A stretch of 64,000 nucleotides of DNA from Pseudomonas sp. PA27(2017) (GCF_001945445.1 NZ_MSXW01000015.1:62001-126000), one strand, 5' to 3'; positions 21,295 to 31,098 are shown, numbered from the stretch's first letter. The notes: generated by a model from the sequence alone, not told the origin. Numbers and translations: made by a program.

Positions 21295-23160
21295 ATGTCT
21301 TCGTTTTCTCCCCTTCGTGCGCCCGAACTGATCGCCCATGCCCATGCGTGGCTGACCCCGGCCAACCCGCAGCGCTACCGCCAGGTGTCACAACGGGTGG
21401 TCGGGCAACTGCTGCAAACCCTGCTTTACGAGGATGTGCTGAGCTATCGCCAGGAGCCCCTGGGCGACGGTCGCCAACGCTTTATCGTCGCCGGCACTGA
21501 CGAGCAGGGCGCAGCGGTCGAGTACCGCTGCGATGGCCTGCTCAGCGACAGCTTCGCCATCATCCGCCTCGACTCGGCCACCCTGCAGCGTATCGACGCC
21601 CAGGGCCAGGCCACTCAGCCGGATCTGCACCAGGCCATCGCCGAACTGCTCGGCGAGCTGGCCGATGGCCCGCACATGCCGCGCTTCATCCAGGAACTGG
21701 AGCAGACGCTGCTCAAGGACCTGCAGTCGCGCAGCCAGGACTACAGCCCCGCTGCGGCGCCACACACCCTGGATGCCGACAGCCTGGAGCGGCACTTCAT
21801 GGATGCCCACAGCTACCACCCGTGCTACAAGTCGCGCATCGGCTTTTCCCTGGACGACAACCGTCGTTATGGCCCGGAATTCGGCCAGCCGCTGGCGGTG
21901 GTCTGGCTGGGCATCGCCCGCGGGCTGGGCTCGGTGAACCAGTCGCAAGGCATCGACCTGCAGCGCTTTCTCGAAGATGAATTCGGCGCCGGCCGTTGGG
22001 CCGAGATCGAGCGGGCACTGGCCGAGCAGGGTCGCACGCTGGCCGACTACTGGCCGATTCCCGTGCACCCCTGGCAGTGGGAGCAGGTCATCGTGCCGAA
22101 CTTCCAGGCCGAGCTGGCCGGCGGCGAGCTGCTGTACCTGGGCAAGTCCGGCCCGGATTACCGCCCCCAGCAGTCGATCCGTACCCTGGCCAACGTCGAG
22201 CAGCCCACAAGGCCCTACGTGAAGCTCGCCCTGAGCATGACCAACACCTCGAGCACGCGCATCCTGGCGCGGCACACGGTGCTCAACGGGCCGATCATCA
22301 ACGACTGGCTGCAACGGCTGATCGCCAGCGACGCCACCGCTCAGAAGCTCGGTTTCGTGGTTCTCGGTGAAGTCGCCGGGGTCAGCTTCGACTACGCCCA
22401 GTTACCCGCCATCCGCCAGAGCCAGACCTACGGCACCCTGGGCGCGATCTGGCGGGAAAACCTCAACCGCTACCTGACGCCGGGCGAGCAGGGCGTGCCA
22501 TTTAACGGCCTGAGCCATGTCGAGAACCGTTACGCTGACGGCGAACAGCGGCCCTTCATTGACGCCTGGATCGCCCAATACGGCCTGCATGCCTGGGTGC
22601 AGCAACTGCTGCGCGTCAGCGTGGCGCCCATCGTGCACATGCTGTATGCCGAGGGCATCGGCATGGAATCCCACGGGCAGAACATCGTGCTGATCCACCG
22701 CGACGGCTGGCCCGAGCGTATCGCCCTGAAGGACTTCCACGACGGCGTGCGGTACTCGCCGGCGCACCTGGCTCGCCCGGAATTGGCGCCCGAGTTGGTG
22801 CCGCTGCCGGCGAGCCACGCCAAGTTGAACCGCAACTCGTTCATCCTCACCGATGACCTGAACGCGGTGCGCGACTTCTCCTGTGACGCGTTCTTCTTCA
22901 TCTGCCTGGCCGAGATGGCGATCTTCCTGCGTCAGCACTATGGCCTGGACGAGGGCGAGTTCTGGCACATGACCGCAGACGTGGTGCTCGACTATCAGCG
23001 CCAGCACCCGCAGCACGCAGCGCGCTTTGAAGCCTTCGACGTGTTCGCCGCCAAATACGAGGTGGAGGAACTGACCAAGCGCCGGCTGCTGGGTGACGGC
23101 GAGCGGCGCTTCAAGCACGTACCCAATCCCATGCACCGCCACGGACCGCGCCCATGCTGA
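21295..23160 (+). CDS. acsC: NIS siderophore synthetase, AcsC-like
   Basis: Second IucA/IucC synthetase, 621 residues from ATG 21295, which has GAGGTG eight bases upstream; an ATG at 21280 overlaps the exporter stop and would add five residues. Conserved blocks include HPCYKSRIGF, WPIPVHPWQWEQVIVP, ALSMTNTSSTRILARHTVLN and HGQNIVLIHRDGWPERIALK. In the achromobactin model AcsC attaches 2-oxoglutarate units. It overlaps acsB by 7 bp. Confidence 0.85.
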   Translation: MSSFSPLRAPELIAHAHAWLTPANPQRYRQVSQRVVGQLLQTLLYEDVLSYRQEPLGDGRQRFIVAGTDEQGAAVEYRCDGLLSDSFAIIRLDSATLQRIDAQGQATQPDLHQAIAELLGELADGPHMPRFIQELEQTLLKDLQSRSQDYSPAAAPHTLDADSLERHFMDAHSYHPCYKSRIGFSLDDNRRYGPEFGQPLAVVWLGIARGLGSVNQSQGIDLQRFLEDEFGAGRWAEIERALAEQGRTLADYWPIPVHPWQWEQVIVPNFQAELAGGELLYLGKSGPDYRPQQSIRTLANVEQPTRPYVKLALSMTNTSSTRILARHTVLNGPIINDWLQRLIASDATAQKLGFVVLGEVAGVSFDYAQLPAIRQSQTYGTLGAIWRENLNRYLTPGEQGVPFNGLSHVENRYADGEQRPFIDAWIAQYGLHAWVQQLLRVSVAPIVHMLYAEGIGMESHGQNIVLIHRDGWPERIALKDFHDGVRYSPAHLARPELAPELVPLPASHAKLNRNSFILTDDLNAVRDFSCDAFFFICLAEMAIFLRQHYGLDEGEFWHMTADVVLDYQRQHPQHAARFEAFDVFAAKYEVEELTKRRLLGDGERRFKHVPNPMHRHGPRPC

Positions 23161-23927
23161 GAACCAACCGACTCAAGCAGCAATTGGCTGCCGGCGAGGC
23201 GGTGCGCGGGTTGATCGCCTCGATTCCGTCGGCGGCGTCCATCGAGCTGATTGCCGAAGCCGGCTACGACTTCGTGATCATCGACATGGAGCACGTGCTG
23301 ATCAACCCGGAAACCGTCGAGCACATGATCCGTACTGCCGAGAGCTATGCGCTGACGCCCCTGGTGCGGGTGCCGGACTTCGCGCCCAAGCGCATGCTGC
23401 GCCTGCTCGATGGTGGCGCCCAGGGCATCGTCCTGCCCCAGGTCGAAAGCCCCGAGGAGCTGAGTGCGGCGATCCGCGCTTGCAAGTATCACCCGCTGGG
23501 TGAGCGCAGCCTGAATGCCGGTCGCCCCGGCGCCTTCGGCAAGGCCAGCCTGGCCGAGTACGTCACCCAGGCCAACGCGCAGATCATGGTCGTGGCCATG
23601 GTCGAAAGCGTCGCGGGCGTGCGCCGCGCCGCGGAGCTGGCCGCCGTGCCGGGGCTGGACATGATCCTCGAAGGCGCTGCCGACCTGTCCCAGTCGTTCG
23701 GCACGCCGTGGCGGATCGACCAGCCGACGGTGCAGCAAGCGCTGCTCGACACCTGGCGCGCCGCCCAGGCAGCCGGCATCCCGTACTGCGCCATTCCACG
23801 CCAGCCCGACGACCACCTGCGGTGGCTCGAACGCGGCGTCAACACTTTCGTGCTGGGTGACGAACGCGGCATCGCGTTTCGCGCCCTCCAGGCCAAGTTG
23901 GCCACCACCTCGACGCGAGGAAGCTGA
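23154..23927 (+). CDS. acsB: HpcH/HpaI-family aldolase, AcsB-like
   Basis: TIM-barrel class II aldolase/citrate-lyase-beta-like protein of 257 residues. It shows the family signature FVIIDMEHVLINPETVEHM (metal-site region), VRVPDFAPKRMLRLLDGGAQGIVLPQVES in pieces, and GRPGAFGK. It is a constant member of achromobactin clusters, where it is thought to supply the citrate or a related carboxylate building block; its precise substrate is not visible from sequence. Overlaps acsC; acsA starts 5 bp later. Confidence 0.85.
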   Translation: MLRTNRLKQQLAAGEAVRGLIASIPSAASIELIAEAGYDFVIIDMEHVLINPETVEHMIRTAESYALTPLVRVPDFAPKRMLRLLDGGAQGIVLPQVESPEELSAAIRACKYHPLGERSLNAGRPGAFGKASLAEYVTQANAQIMVVAMVESVAGVRRAAELAAVPGLDMILEGAADLSQSFGTPWRIDQPTVQQALLDTWRAAQAAGIPYCAIPRQPDDHLRWLERGVNTFVLGDERGIAFRALQAKLATTSTRGS

Positions 23928-23931
23928 TTCC

Positions 23932-25803
23932 ATGACTCACACCAACCACTCGATTGCCGCTGACCTGGTGATGCAGGACCTGGTCGATTGCCTGCTGGCC
24001 GAAGATTTCTTCGGCGCCCTCGACAGCCATTTGGTCGAGCCCGCCACCTGGCGCGGCGCACACCCGGATTCGCCGCTCGCCGATCTGCAGGTGCCGCACA
24101 GGATCTGGCACTGGCTCTACGACGCCGCCGAACAGCGCGGCCTGGCGGTCGCCCTGCGCGCCGGCATCACCCAGGCCTGGGAAAAGGTGCCCGGCACGCC
24201 GGTGCTGGACGTGCAGGGGCAGAGCACCCGGCCACTCACCCCGGATGCCTTCATGGCCCTGGCCCTGAAAGGCGTGAAAGTCGATGCGGTCGACAACGAC
24301 AAGGGCATCGAGCTGTTCATGGACGTGCTGCGCACCAGCGTCGGGCAGACCGCGCTGTCCCTCGACCATCAGGTGCCGACCGAAGGCCTGCTGGAAAAGG
24401 ACGGCGCCGCGTTCTTCCTGGCCATGGAACAGTGGGGCTCGCTGCGCGACCGGCCGTTCCATCCCCTGGCCAAGGCCAAGCAGGGCCTGGATGACGAGCA
24501 GTACCGCCAGTACCAGGCCGAGTTCGACCAGCCCCTGGCCCTCAACTGGGTCGCGGTGGCCAAAAGCTGCCTGACCTTCGGTGCCGGTATCGAGGCGCTG
24601 GCGCGCTGCCAGCCGGCCCAGTTCATTCTCGAGCCTGAGCAGCACGCGAAGCTCGATGCCGAGATGCGCACCCTGGGCATTGCCGATAGCCACGTCGCCC
24701 TGCCTGTGCACCCCTGGCAACTGGAGCAGGTGTTACCTGCGCAGCTCGGTGCGGCTTTCGAGCGTGGTGAGTGCCTGCGCCTGAGCTTCCAGGAAGGCCG
24801 CTTCAATCCCACCTCGTCGCTGCGTTCGCTGGCCTGCGCCGCGGCGCCGGCCGATCACATAAAGCTGCCGATGGCGGTGTATTCCCTCGGCGCCTCCCGC
24901 TACCTGCCGGCGGTGAAGATGATCAACGGCGGGCTGAGCGAGGCGCTGTTGCGCCAGGGCCGCGAGCGCGACGAGGTGCTGCGCGAGGCGCTGCACATCT
25001 GCGACGAGAGCAAATGGTGGGGCTACATGCCCGACGGCGGTACCTTGTTCGACGAAGCGCCGCGCCACCTCTCGGCCATGGTCCGTGGCTACCCGCCAGC
25101 GCTGCTCGCAGACCCCGCCAAGCGCCTGCTGCCCATGGCCGCGCTGGGGACGCCATTGCCCGACAGCGATCGGCATTTCTTCGACGACTGCATTCGCCAG
25201 CGCGGTCTGCCTGCCGGGCCGGCGTCGGTGCTGCAACTGTTCGGCGAGCTGTGCACCTTGTTCTTCGACGTCAACCTGCGCATGTTCCGCCTCGGCATGC
25301 TCGGCGAAGTGCACGGCCAGAACGCCGTGCTGGTGTACGACGCCGGCAAGGTCAGCGGTCTGTTGCTGCGTGATCACGACTCGCTGCGCCTGTACGTGCC
25401 CTGGCTGGAGCGCAACGGCATGCTCGACCCGCAGTACCGAATCAAGAAAGGTCATGCCCAGACGCTGTACCATGAGCGCCCCGAAGACTTGCTGTTCTGG
25501 CTGCAGACCCTGGGCATCCAGGTGAACCTGCGCGGTATCATCGATACCCTGGAGCGCGTTTACGACGTACCGGCCGTGCAGGCCTGGCGGGTGCTGCGTG
25601 ATGCCTTGAGCGAGGGGATCGCCGCTGTGCCGTTCGACGACGACGCGCGCGCCGTGCTGCGTGGCCAGTTGTTCGAGTCCGACACCTGGCCGCAGAAACT
25701 CCTGCTGCGCCCGATGATCGAACGGGCCGGTGGGCCGGGCAGCATGCCGTTCGGCAAGGGGCTAGTCGTCAATCCATTACAAAGGATCGAGTTTGCAACC
25801 TAG
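23932..25803 (+). CDS. acsA: NIS siderophore synthetase, AcsA-like
   Basis: Third IucA/IucC synthetase, 623 residues. ATG 23932 is preceded by GAGGAAG; the ORF extends upstream only through acsB. Family blocks: LPVHPWQLEQVLPAQLG, FNPTSSLRSLAC, LPMAVYSLGASRYLPAVKMI and EVHGQNAVLVYDAGKVSGLL. In the achromobactin model AcsA couples diaminobutyrate to citryl-ethanolamine. It overlaps cbrA by 11 bp. Confidence 0.85.
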   Translation: MTHTNHSIAADLVMQDLVDCLLAEDFFGALDSHLVEPATWRGAHPDSPLADLQVPHRIWHWLYDAAEQRGLAVALRAGITQAWEKVPGTPVLDVQGQSTRPLTPDAFMALALKGVKVDAVDNDKGIELFMDVLRTSVGQTALSLDHQVPTEGLLEKDGAAFFLAMEQWGSLRDRPFHPLAKAKQGLDDEQYRQYQAEFDQPLALNWVAVAKSCLTFGAGIEALARCQPAQFILEPEQHAKLDAEMRTLGIADSHVALPVHPWQLEQVLPAQLGAAFERGECLRLSFQEGRFNPTSSLRSLACAAAPADHIKLPMAVYSLGASRYLPAVKMINGGLSEALLRQGRERDEVLREALHICDESKWWGYMPDGGTLFDEAPRHLSAMVRGYPPALLADPAKRLLPMAALGTPLPDSDRHFFDDCIRQRGLPAGPASVLQLFGELCTLFFDVNLRMFRLGMLGEVHGQNAVLVYDAGKVSGLLLRDHDSLRLYVPWLERNGMLDPQYRIKKGHAQTLYHERPEDLLFWLQTLGIQVNLRGIIDTLERVYDVPAVQAWRVLRDALSEGIAAVPFDDDARAVLRGQLFESDTWPQKLLLRPMIERAGGPGSMPFGKGLVVNPLQRIEFAT

Positions 25804-26704
25804 TGGATCGTTGTCCAGGCGCACGTTGATGCGCCTTTCCCTGGGCGTCATCGCTGCTGGTGCAATGCCCCTGGCCAAGGCCGGGCCTGCACCGCAGCGC
25901 GTCATCACCTTGTTTCAAGGCGCCACCGACACTGCGGTGGCGCTTGGCATTCGGCCGGCCGGCGTGGTCGATTCGTGGAGCGAGAAGCCCATGTATCGCT
26001 ACCTGCGCCTGGCGCTGACAGGTGTGCCCCATGTCGGCCTGGAAACCCAGCCGAGCCTGGAGGACATCGCCTTGCTCACCCCTGACCTGATCGTCGCCTC
26101 GCGCTTTCGCCACGAGCGGATCGAGGGGCTGCTCGAACAGCTGTGCCCGGTGGTGATGCTCGACGAGGTATTCGAATTCCGCCACACCCTGCGCGTGATG
26201 GGCGCCGCCACGGCGCGCAACGTCGAAGCGCAGGCTTTGCAGACACGCTGGGATGCACGCATCAGCGCGATGCGCATACGCCTGGCCACCAAGTTCGGCG
26301 CGCGCTGGCCGCTCAGCGTATCGGTGCTGGACGTCCGTGAAGACCACGTGCGCAGCTACCTGCCCGACAGCTTCGCCGGCAGCGTGCTGGCCGAACTGGG
26401 CTTCGTGTGGAACCGCCAGAGCCGCGATGCCACCGGTGTTTCCATCAAGCTGCGCAGCCGCGAAAGCCTGCCAGTGGCCGACGCCGACGTGTTCTTCGTC
26501 TTCGGCCGTGCCGACAGCCCGGCGGTGCAGCGCCATTACCAGGCGATTACCCATCACCCGCTATGGCAGCGCATGAGCGCGCCCAAAGCCGGGCAGGTGT
26601 GGTGGGTGGACGGCGTGGCCTGGATATTTTCCGGCGGCATTCTCGGCGCCAATCGCGTTCTCGACGATATCGAACGCACCCTGCTGCAGGACGCTGCGGC
26701 ATGA
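25793..26704 (+). CDS. cbrA: Ferric-siderophore periplasmic binding protein, CbrA-like
   Basis: Class III (FecB/FhuD-type) binding protein carrying the ferric siderophore to CbrBCD. I use the TTG at 25793, with AAAGGA upstream; this keeps the N-terminal [11 protein letters not shown], a twin-arginine-like export motif followed by [10 protein letters not shown]. The next ATG (25829) would remove the arginines. 303 residues. The [19 protein letters not shown] and [19 protein letters not shown] segments are typical. Overlaps cbrB by 4 bp. Confidence 0.85.
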   Translation: MQPSGSLSRRTLMRLSLGVIAAGAMPLAKAGPAPQRVITLFQGATDTAVALGIRPAGVVDSWSEKPMYRYLRLALTGVPHVGLETQPSLEDIALLTPDLIVASRFRHERIEGLLEQLCPVVMLDEVFEFRHTLRVMGAATARNVEAQALQTRWDARISAMRIRLATKFGARWPLSVSVLDVREDHVRSYLPDSFAGSVLAELGFVWNRQSRDATGVSIKLRSRESLPVADADVFFVFGRADSPAVQRHYQAITHHPLWQRMSAPKAGQVWWVDGVAWIFSGGILGANRVLDDIERTLLQDAAA

Positions 26705-27690
26705 CGGCGTGGAGCAAACTGATCATCGTTTCGCTCGTGCTGCTGGCTTGCTGCGTGCTGAGCTTGTCCACCGGCCCCAGCTGGATCGCCCCGCACACGG
26801 TGTTCAACGCCTTGCTGCATGCCGATCCGCTGAACGTCGATCACCTGTTGGTCAATACCACCCGGCTGTCGCGTACCCTGATGGCAGTGGTGGTCGGCGC
26901 CAGCCTGGCGGTGGCCGGGGCGCTGATGCAGGCCATGACCCGCAACCCGCTGGCCTCGCCAGGGTTGTTCGGCATCAATGCCGGGGCGACCTTCGCGCTG
27001 ATCGTCAGCCTGTCGCTGTTCTCTCTGAATGCGCCTGAGCAATGGCTGTGGAGCGCCTTCTGCGGCGCCGCCGTGGCCGGTGCGCTGGTCTGGACGGTGG
27101 GCAACAGCGGGCAGGGCGCGCTCAACCCGTTGCGCATGGTGCTTGCCGGGGCGGCGATCACAGCGCTGTTCACGGCGTTCAGCCAGGCGCTGCTGGTGAT
27201 CGACCAGCAAGGTCTGGATACCGTACTGTTCTGGCTGGCCGGTTCGCTCAGCGAGCGCAGCCTGGCCACCGCCGTGCCGCTGTTGATCTGCGCGCTGGTG
27301 GCGCTGCTGGTGGCCTGCCTGCTCGGCGCCCAGGTCAACGTGCTCAATGCCGGCGTGCAGATCGCCATCGGCCTGGGGCAGCGCACCGGCCTGATCCGCC
27401 TGCAACTCGGCGTGCTGGTGGTAATGCTGGCTGGCAGCGCAGTGGCCCTGGCGGGCAGCATCGGTTTCATCGGTCTGATCGTGCCGCACATGGTGCGCCG
27501 CCTGGTCGGCATCGACCACCGGGTGATGTTGCCTGGCTGCGCGCTGCTCGGCGCCACGCTGTTGCTGGTCGCCGACATGCTCGCCCGGGTGGTGATCCTG
27601 CCTCAGGAAGTGCCGGTCGGGGTGATGACTGCGCTGTTCGGCGCGCCGTTTTTCATTGCGCTGGCACGGCGTGGAGGTCGCAATGCCTAA
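26701..27690 (+). CDS. cbrB: FecCD-family siderophore ABC permease, CbrB-like
   Basis: Inner-membrane permease of 329 residues with about ten TM helices. Family blocks: [40 protein letters not shown] and [20 protein letters not shown]; the last is the cytoplasmic coupling-helix region contacting the ATPase. ATG 26701 overlaps the cbrA stop (ATGA). Its last codons contain the start of cbrC. Confidence 0.9.
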   Translation: MTAWSKLIIVSLVLLACCVLSLSTGPSWIAPHTVFNALLHADPLNVDHLLVNTTRLSRTLMAVVVGASLAVAGALMQAMTRNPLASPGLFGINAGATFALIVSLSLFSLNAPEQWLWSAFCGAAVAGALVWTVGNSGQGALNPLRMVLAGAAITALFTAFSQALLVIDQQGLDTVLFWLAGSLSERSLATAVPLLICALVALLVACLLGAQVNVLNAGVQIAIGLGQRTGLIRLQLGVLVVMLAGSAVALAGSIGFIGLIVPHMVRRLVGIDHRVMLPGCALLGATLLLVADMLARVVILPQEVPVGVMTALFGAPFFIALARRGGRNA

Positions 27691-28873
27691 CAGGCCGTCG
27701 AAAAACTACCTGCGTTGCCAGCGCGGCGTTAAAAACAGGCTCAAAATGCTCATGTACCGCTTGTACACTCCGCTTTCTCGCCTGTTTTTGCGGGGCCGCC
27801 CTCGGTATTGCGCTGGCTGCCTCGCCAACGTTTTCCAACGGCCTGTCAAGCCTCGCATCCTGCGCTGGCACGGTTTCTCTCGGCGTATCGAAGGCACCGG
27901 CGCGCTGCGCCTGCTGCTGGCCGTGCTGTTCAGCCTTTTCGTGCTGGTTCTCGGCCTGTGTCTGGGCAAGGTCATGCTCTCGCCGCAGCGAGTCGCTGCC
28001 GTGCTGATGGGCGAGGGCGGGGCCGGGCTGAGCTTTATCGTCGAGCAGCTGCGCCTGCCGCGCCTGCTGCTTGGCGCGTTGATCGGTGGCGCCCTGGCAG
28101 TTTCCGGGTTGATCCTGCAGGCCATCGTGCGCAATCCCCTGGCCTCACCGGATCTGCTCGGCCTGTCGAGCGGCGCCAGTGCGGCGGCGGTGCTGTACCT
28201 GTCGGCCTTCGCGGCGACCTGGGGCATGGGCGGCTTGCCGCTGGCGGCGATGCTCGGTGCCGGCAGTGCCGCGCTGGCGGTCTACGGCCTGGCCTGGAAG
28301 CAGGGCACGTCACCGCTGCGGCTGGTGCTGATCGGCGTCGGTGTGTCGGCCATGCTGGCTGCGGCCACCACCTTCATGCTGGTGTTCAGCCCGCTGAGCA
28401 CCACCTTGTCGGCCTATGTATGGCTGACCGGCAGCGTGTACGGCGCGGGCTGGCGAGAGGTCAAGGCGCTGGCGGGCGTGCTGCTGTGCCTGCTGCCGGT
28501 CCTGGCGCTGCTATCGCGCCACGTGGTGGTTCAGCAACTGGACGAGGGCCTGGCCCGCGGCATCGGCGTGCGCGTGCAGTGGCTGCGCGCAGCGCTGCTC
28601 GCGGTCAGCGTGGCCCTGGCCGGCTCGGCCATCGCCTGGGGCGGCGCCATGGCCTTCGTCGGCTTGATCGCCCCGCATATCGCTCGCCAGCTGATCCCCA
28701 ACGGTTTCGCCGCCCAGGCCTGCATGGCAGCGCTGGTCGGTGCCAACCTGGTAATGCTCGCCGACCTCGCCGGGCGCACCCTGTTCCTGCCGCTGGATCT
28801 GCCCGCCGGCATCTTCGTCGCCGTGTTCGGCACCCCGTATTTTCTGTACCTACTGATCAAGCAGCGGCAGTGA
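27683..28873 (+). CDS. cbrC: FecCD-family siderophore ABC permease, CbrC-like, with element-encoded N-terminal extension
   Basis: Second permease subunit. From ATG 27683, which overlaps the cbrB stop by 8 bp, the protein is 396 residues, about 50 longer than usual. Residues 4-55 are encoded by a 157-bp inverted-repeat element; normal CbrC sequence resumes at [10 protein letters not shown]. The inserted stretch is strongly basic (many Arg/Lys, three Cys). Downstream family blocks are intact: [40 protein letters not shown] and [17 protein letters not shown]. In-frame ATGs inside the element (27746, 27752) could also start translation. Net insertion of 159 bp preserves the frame. Confidence 0.85.
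   Translation: MPNRPSKNYLRCQRGVKNRLKMLMYRLYTPLSRLFLRGRPRYCAGCLANVFQRPVKPRILRWHGFSRRIEGTGALRLLLAVLFSLFVLVLGLCLGKVMLSPQRVAAVLMGEGGAGLSFIVEQLRLPRLLLGALIGGALAVSGLILQAIVRNPLASPDLLGLSSGASAAAVLYLSAFAATWGMGGLPLAAMLGAGSAALAVYGLAWKQGTSPLRLVLIGVGVSAMLAAATTFMLVFSPLSTTLSAYVWLTGSVYGAGWREVKALAGVLLCLLPVLALLSRHVVVQQLDEGLARGIGVRVQWLRAALLAVSVALAGSAIAWGGAMAFVGLIAPHIARQLIPNGFAAQACMAALVGANLVMLADLAGRTLFLPLDLPAGIFVAVFGTPYFLYLLIKQRQ
27690..27846. mobile_element. MITE-like inverted-repeat element within the start of cbrC
   Basis: The ends ACAGGCCGTCGAAAAAC and, read from the other side, ACAGGCCGTTGGAAAAC match at 15 of 17 positions. An inner inverted pair AAAAACAGGC/GCCTGTTTTT brackets a GTACcgcttGTAC core. It carries no transposase and resembles short repeats I associate with pseudomonad intergenic regions. 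A clear target duplication is not visible; AA flanks both sides if the boundary is moved by a base or two. Confidence 0.75.
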
Positions 28874-28883
28874 GGACCCTGAC

Positions 28884-29675
28884 ATGACCGCCATCGCCAG
28901 CCGTAACCTGACTCTTGCCTACCAGCGCCAGCCGATCATCGACAACCTCGACCTGGCGTTGCCGCGCGGCCAGGTGACGGTGCTGATCGGCAGCAACGGC
29001 TGTGGCAAGAGCACGCTGCTGAAATCCTTCGCGCGGTTGCTCAAGCCGCAGGCCGGCACGGTGATCCTCAACGGTGCCGACATCCAGCGCAAACCGACCG
29101 CCGCCGTGGCGCGGGAGCTGGCGATCCTGCCGCAGATGCCGGTGGCGCCCGAGGGCATCAGCGTGCGCCAACTGGTCGCCCTGGGGCGCTACCCGTACCA
29201 GAGCTGGATGCAGCAGTGGTCGGCCGAGGACGAGGCCGTGGTGGCTCGCGCACTGACCCGTACCGGCCTCGATGAGCTGGCCGAGCGGCCGGTCGATGCG
29301 CTGTCCGGCGGTCAGCGGCAGCGCGCCTGGATCGCCATGACCCTGGCCCAGGAAACCGAGTTGGTGCTGCTCGACGAGCCGACCACCTTTCTCGACCTGG
29401 CCCACCAGATCGAGGTGCTGGATCTGCTGCGCGAGCTCAATCGCCAGGAGGGCAAGACCATCGTCATGGTGCTGCATGACCTCAACCTGGCCTGTCGCTA
29501 CGCCGACCACATGGTCGCCGTGCACCAACGCACCGCCTACGCCCAGGGCAAGCCGGCGGACATCCTCAGCGAAGAGCTGGTCAAGACGGTGTTCGACCTG
29601 GATTGCCGGATCATCCCCGACCCGTTCTTCCACACGCCGCTGTGCATTCCCTTCGGTCGGGACATTCCACGATGA
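28884..29675 (+). CDS. cbrD: Ferric-siderophore ABC transporter ATPase, CbrD-like
   Basis: FepC/FhuC-type ATPase energising CbrBC. 263 residues: Walker [10 protein letters not shown] at 36-44, signature [17 protein letters not shown], Walker [13 protein letters not shown] and a switch His in [13 protein letters not shown]. It starts 10 bp after cbrC and overlaps the fhuF-like gene by 4 bp. Confidence 0.92.
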   Translation: MTAIASRNLTLAYQRQPIIDNLDLALPRGQVTVLIGSNGCGKSTLLKSFARLLKPQAGTVILNGADIQRKPTAAVARELAILPQMPVAPEGISVRQLVALGRYPYQSWMQQWSAEDEAVVARALTRTGLDELAERPVDALSGGQRQRAWIAMTLAQETELVLLDEPTTFLDLAHQIEVLDLLRELNRQEGKTIVMVLHDLNLACRYADHMVAVHQRTAYAQGKPADILSEELVKTVFDLDCRIIPDPFFHTPLCIPFGRDIPR

Positions 29676-30442
29676 GCTTCAGCGATGCCCAATGGGCCAG
29701 CCTGTGTGGTGCGCTGCGCCTGCGCCGTGAAAGCGAGCGAGACCTTGCGCGCTGCCTGCCGGCCAGGGAGTTGCTGGACGAAGCCACCTGCACGGCGCTG
29801 CTGGACAAACTCGGCCCGGTGATTCTCTCGCCGTCGCGGCGCATCACCGCCTCGCTGCTGGGCAAGCGTCAGTCCTTCCTGCTCACTGGCGCCTGCCTGT
29901 ACGCCATGTCCGCTTACGACAAGGGGCTGGAGTTGTCGCTGGACAACACCTTCATCGAGTACGGCCACGACGATGGCCTGTGGACCTCGTCGCTGCCGCT
30001 GCGCAGCCTGGCCGTCTCGCGGCCCGAACCCGGCGCGCGCGAAGCCTGGCGCGAGGCGGTGACCGGCCAGCTGTTCGCCGGCTTGCTGCAGCCGTTGTGG
30101 GAGAGCTTCTACCGGTTCACCGGCGTGTCGCGGCGCATCCTCTGGGAGAACACCGCGGTACGCGTCTACTCGCTGTACGAGCGACGCCTGGCCAAGCTCG
30201 AATGCGCCGCGACGCGACAGCGCTGCGCCGAAGACTTTCGTTGGCTGACCGAGCAGGCGCCCGGCAGCCTGTTCGGCCTCGACTACAACCCGCTGCAGCA
30301 TTTCAACCGACCGCTGACCCTGCTCGATGACGGCGCGCGCGCCGTACGGTTCCGCCGCACCTGCTGCTTCTACTACCAGGCCAGCGACCCGGTGGAATAT
30401 TGCTCCACCTGCCCACTGATCCGACCCAAGGCCCCGCGATGA
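29672..30442 (+). CDS. FhuF-like siderophore-iron reductase
   Basis: Cytoplasmic [2Fe-2S] protein expected to reduce ferric siderophore after import and release iron. 256 residues; ATG 29672 overlaps the cbrD stop (ATGA). The C-terminus carries the FhuF cysteines C231, C232, C244 and C247 (CC-x11-CxxC, in RRTCCFYY ... EYCSTCP). The N-terminal two thirds match the helical FhuF/IucA-C type ([26 protein letters not shown]). It is not among the core acs/cbr genes, but 4-bp overlaps on both sides tie it to the operon. Confidence 0.85.
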   Translation: MSFSDAQWASLCGALRLRRESERDLARCLPARELLDEATCTALLDKLGPVILSPSRRITASLLGKRQSFLLTGACLYAMSAYDKGLELSLDNTFIEYGHDDGLWTSSLPLRSLAVSRPEPGAREAWREAVTGQLFAGLLQPLWESFYRFTGVSRRILWENTAVRVYSLYERRLAKLECAATRQRCAEDFRWLTEQAPGSLFGLDYNPLQHFNRPLTLLDDGARAVRFRRTCCFYYQASDPVEYCSTCPLIRPKAPR

Positions 30443-31047
30443 CTACCGAATCCGATCCCGCTGCATTGATCGACGCCTATCGCGGCATCGCCGCGTCGAC
30501 CATCGGCCATGTGCTGCAGGAAGGACACATCCACGGCTTGCCGCCGTTGGTGGCCGATGTGCACATCGTCGGCCGCGTTACCACTGCGCAGATCCACGCA
30601 CCGGACGGCGGCGTGCTGCGCGATGCGCTGATCGCCAGCCAACCGGGCGACGTGCTGGTGGTCGCCAACAGCGGCGAGGCGAACTGCGCCTGCTGGGGCG
30701 AGTTGCGCACCCTCGCGGCGTGCATCAAGGGCCTGGCGGGGGTGGTGATCGACGGCCCGGTGACCGACGTGCGCGTGCTGCGAACGCTCGGCCTGCCGAT
30801 CTTCTGCGGCGGTGTCAGCGCCTATACCACGCGCCCGCTTGGCGAGCAGGGCGCGGTGAACGTTCCGGTAACGATACACGGCGTGCGGGTGCAGCCCGGT
30901 GATCTGCTGATCGGCGATGACGACGGGATTTACGTGCTGTCGCCTCAGCAGGCCGGCGAGTTGCTGGAGCGCCTGCAGAGCAAAGAGGCCGCCGATGCGG
31001 CTCGGCGCGCGGAGTTGCAGGCGCGGTTGGAACAATCGGTGGGCTAG
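30439..31047 (+). CDS. RraA-like (HMG aldolase-fold) protein at the end of the siderophore operon
   Basis: 202-residue RraA/4-hydroxy-4-methyl-2-oxoglutarate aldolase family protein; ATG 30439 overlaps the fhuF-like stop by 4 bp. Family segments: IVGRVTTAQ, GDVLVVANSGEANCACWGEL, GVVIDGPVTDV, GLPIFCGG and LLIGDDDGIYVLS. The usual catalytic DGxxRD block reads DGPVTD here, so the aldolase Arg is Thr and classical HMG aldolase activity is doubtful. Possible roles are oxaloacetate/2-oxo-acid metabolism for siderophore building blocks, or a non-enzymatic RraA-type role; neither is shown. Confidence 0.75.
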   Translation: MTTESDPAALIDAYRGIAASTIGHVLQEGHIHGLPPLVADVHIVGRVTTAQIHAPDGGVLRDALIASQPGDVLVVANSGEANCACWGELRTLAACIKGLAGVVIDGPVTDVRVLRTLGLPIFCGGVSAYTTRPLGEQGAVNVPVTIHGVRVQPGDLLIGDDDGIYVLSPQQAGELLERLQSKEAADAARRAELQARLEQSVG

Positions 31048-31072
31048 CACGCCCCCGCGGCTCAACACCTGT

Positions 31073-31098
31073 TGGAGCGGCTTCAGCCGCGAGCTCCT
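31073..31098. repeat. REP-like palindrome after the siderophore operon
   Basis: GGAGC-GGCTtcAGCC-GCGAGCTCC forms a nested hairpin 26 bp after the last operon gene. GGAGCGGCTTCAGCCGCGA is the typical core of pseudomonad REP sequences. It may also serve as the operon's terminator or 3' stabiliser. Confidence 0.65.

Noticed and set aside
16826..25803. Aerobactin, rhizobactin or vibrioferrin cluster
   Set aside because: Three NIS synthetases with a type III decarboxylase, an HpcH aldolase and a diaminobutyrate transaminase follow the achromobactin order; no lysine monooxygenase or acetyltransferase is present.
27683..27848. Frameshift or pseudogene in cbrC
   Set aside because: The inserted element keeps the frame and contains no stop; all permease blocks downstream are intact.
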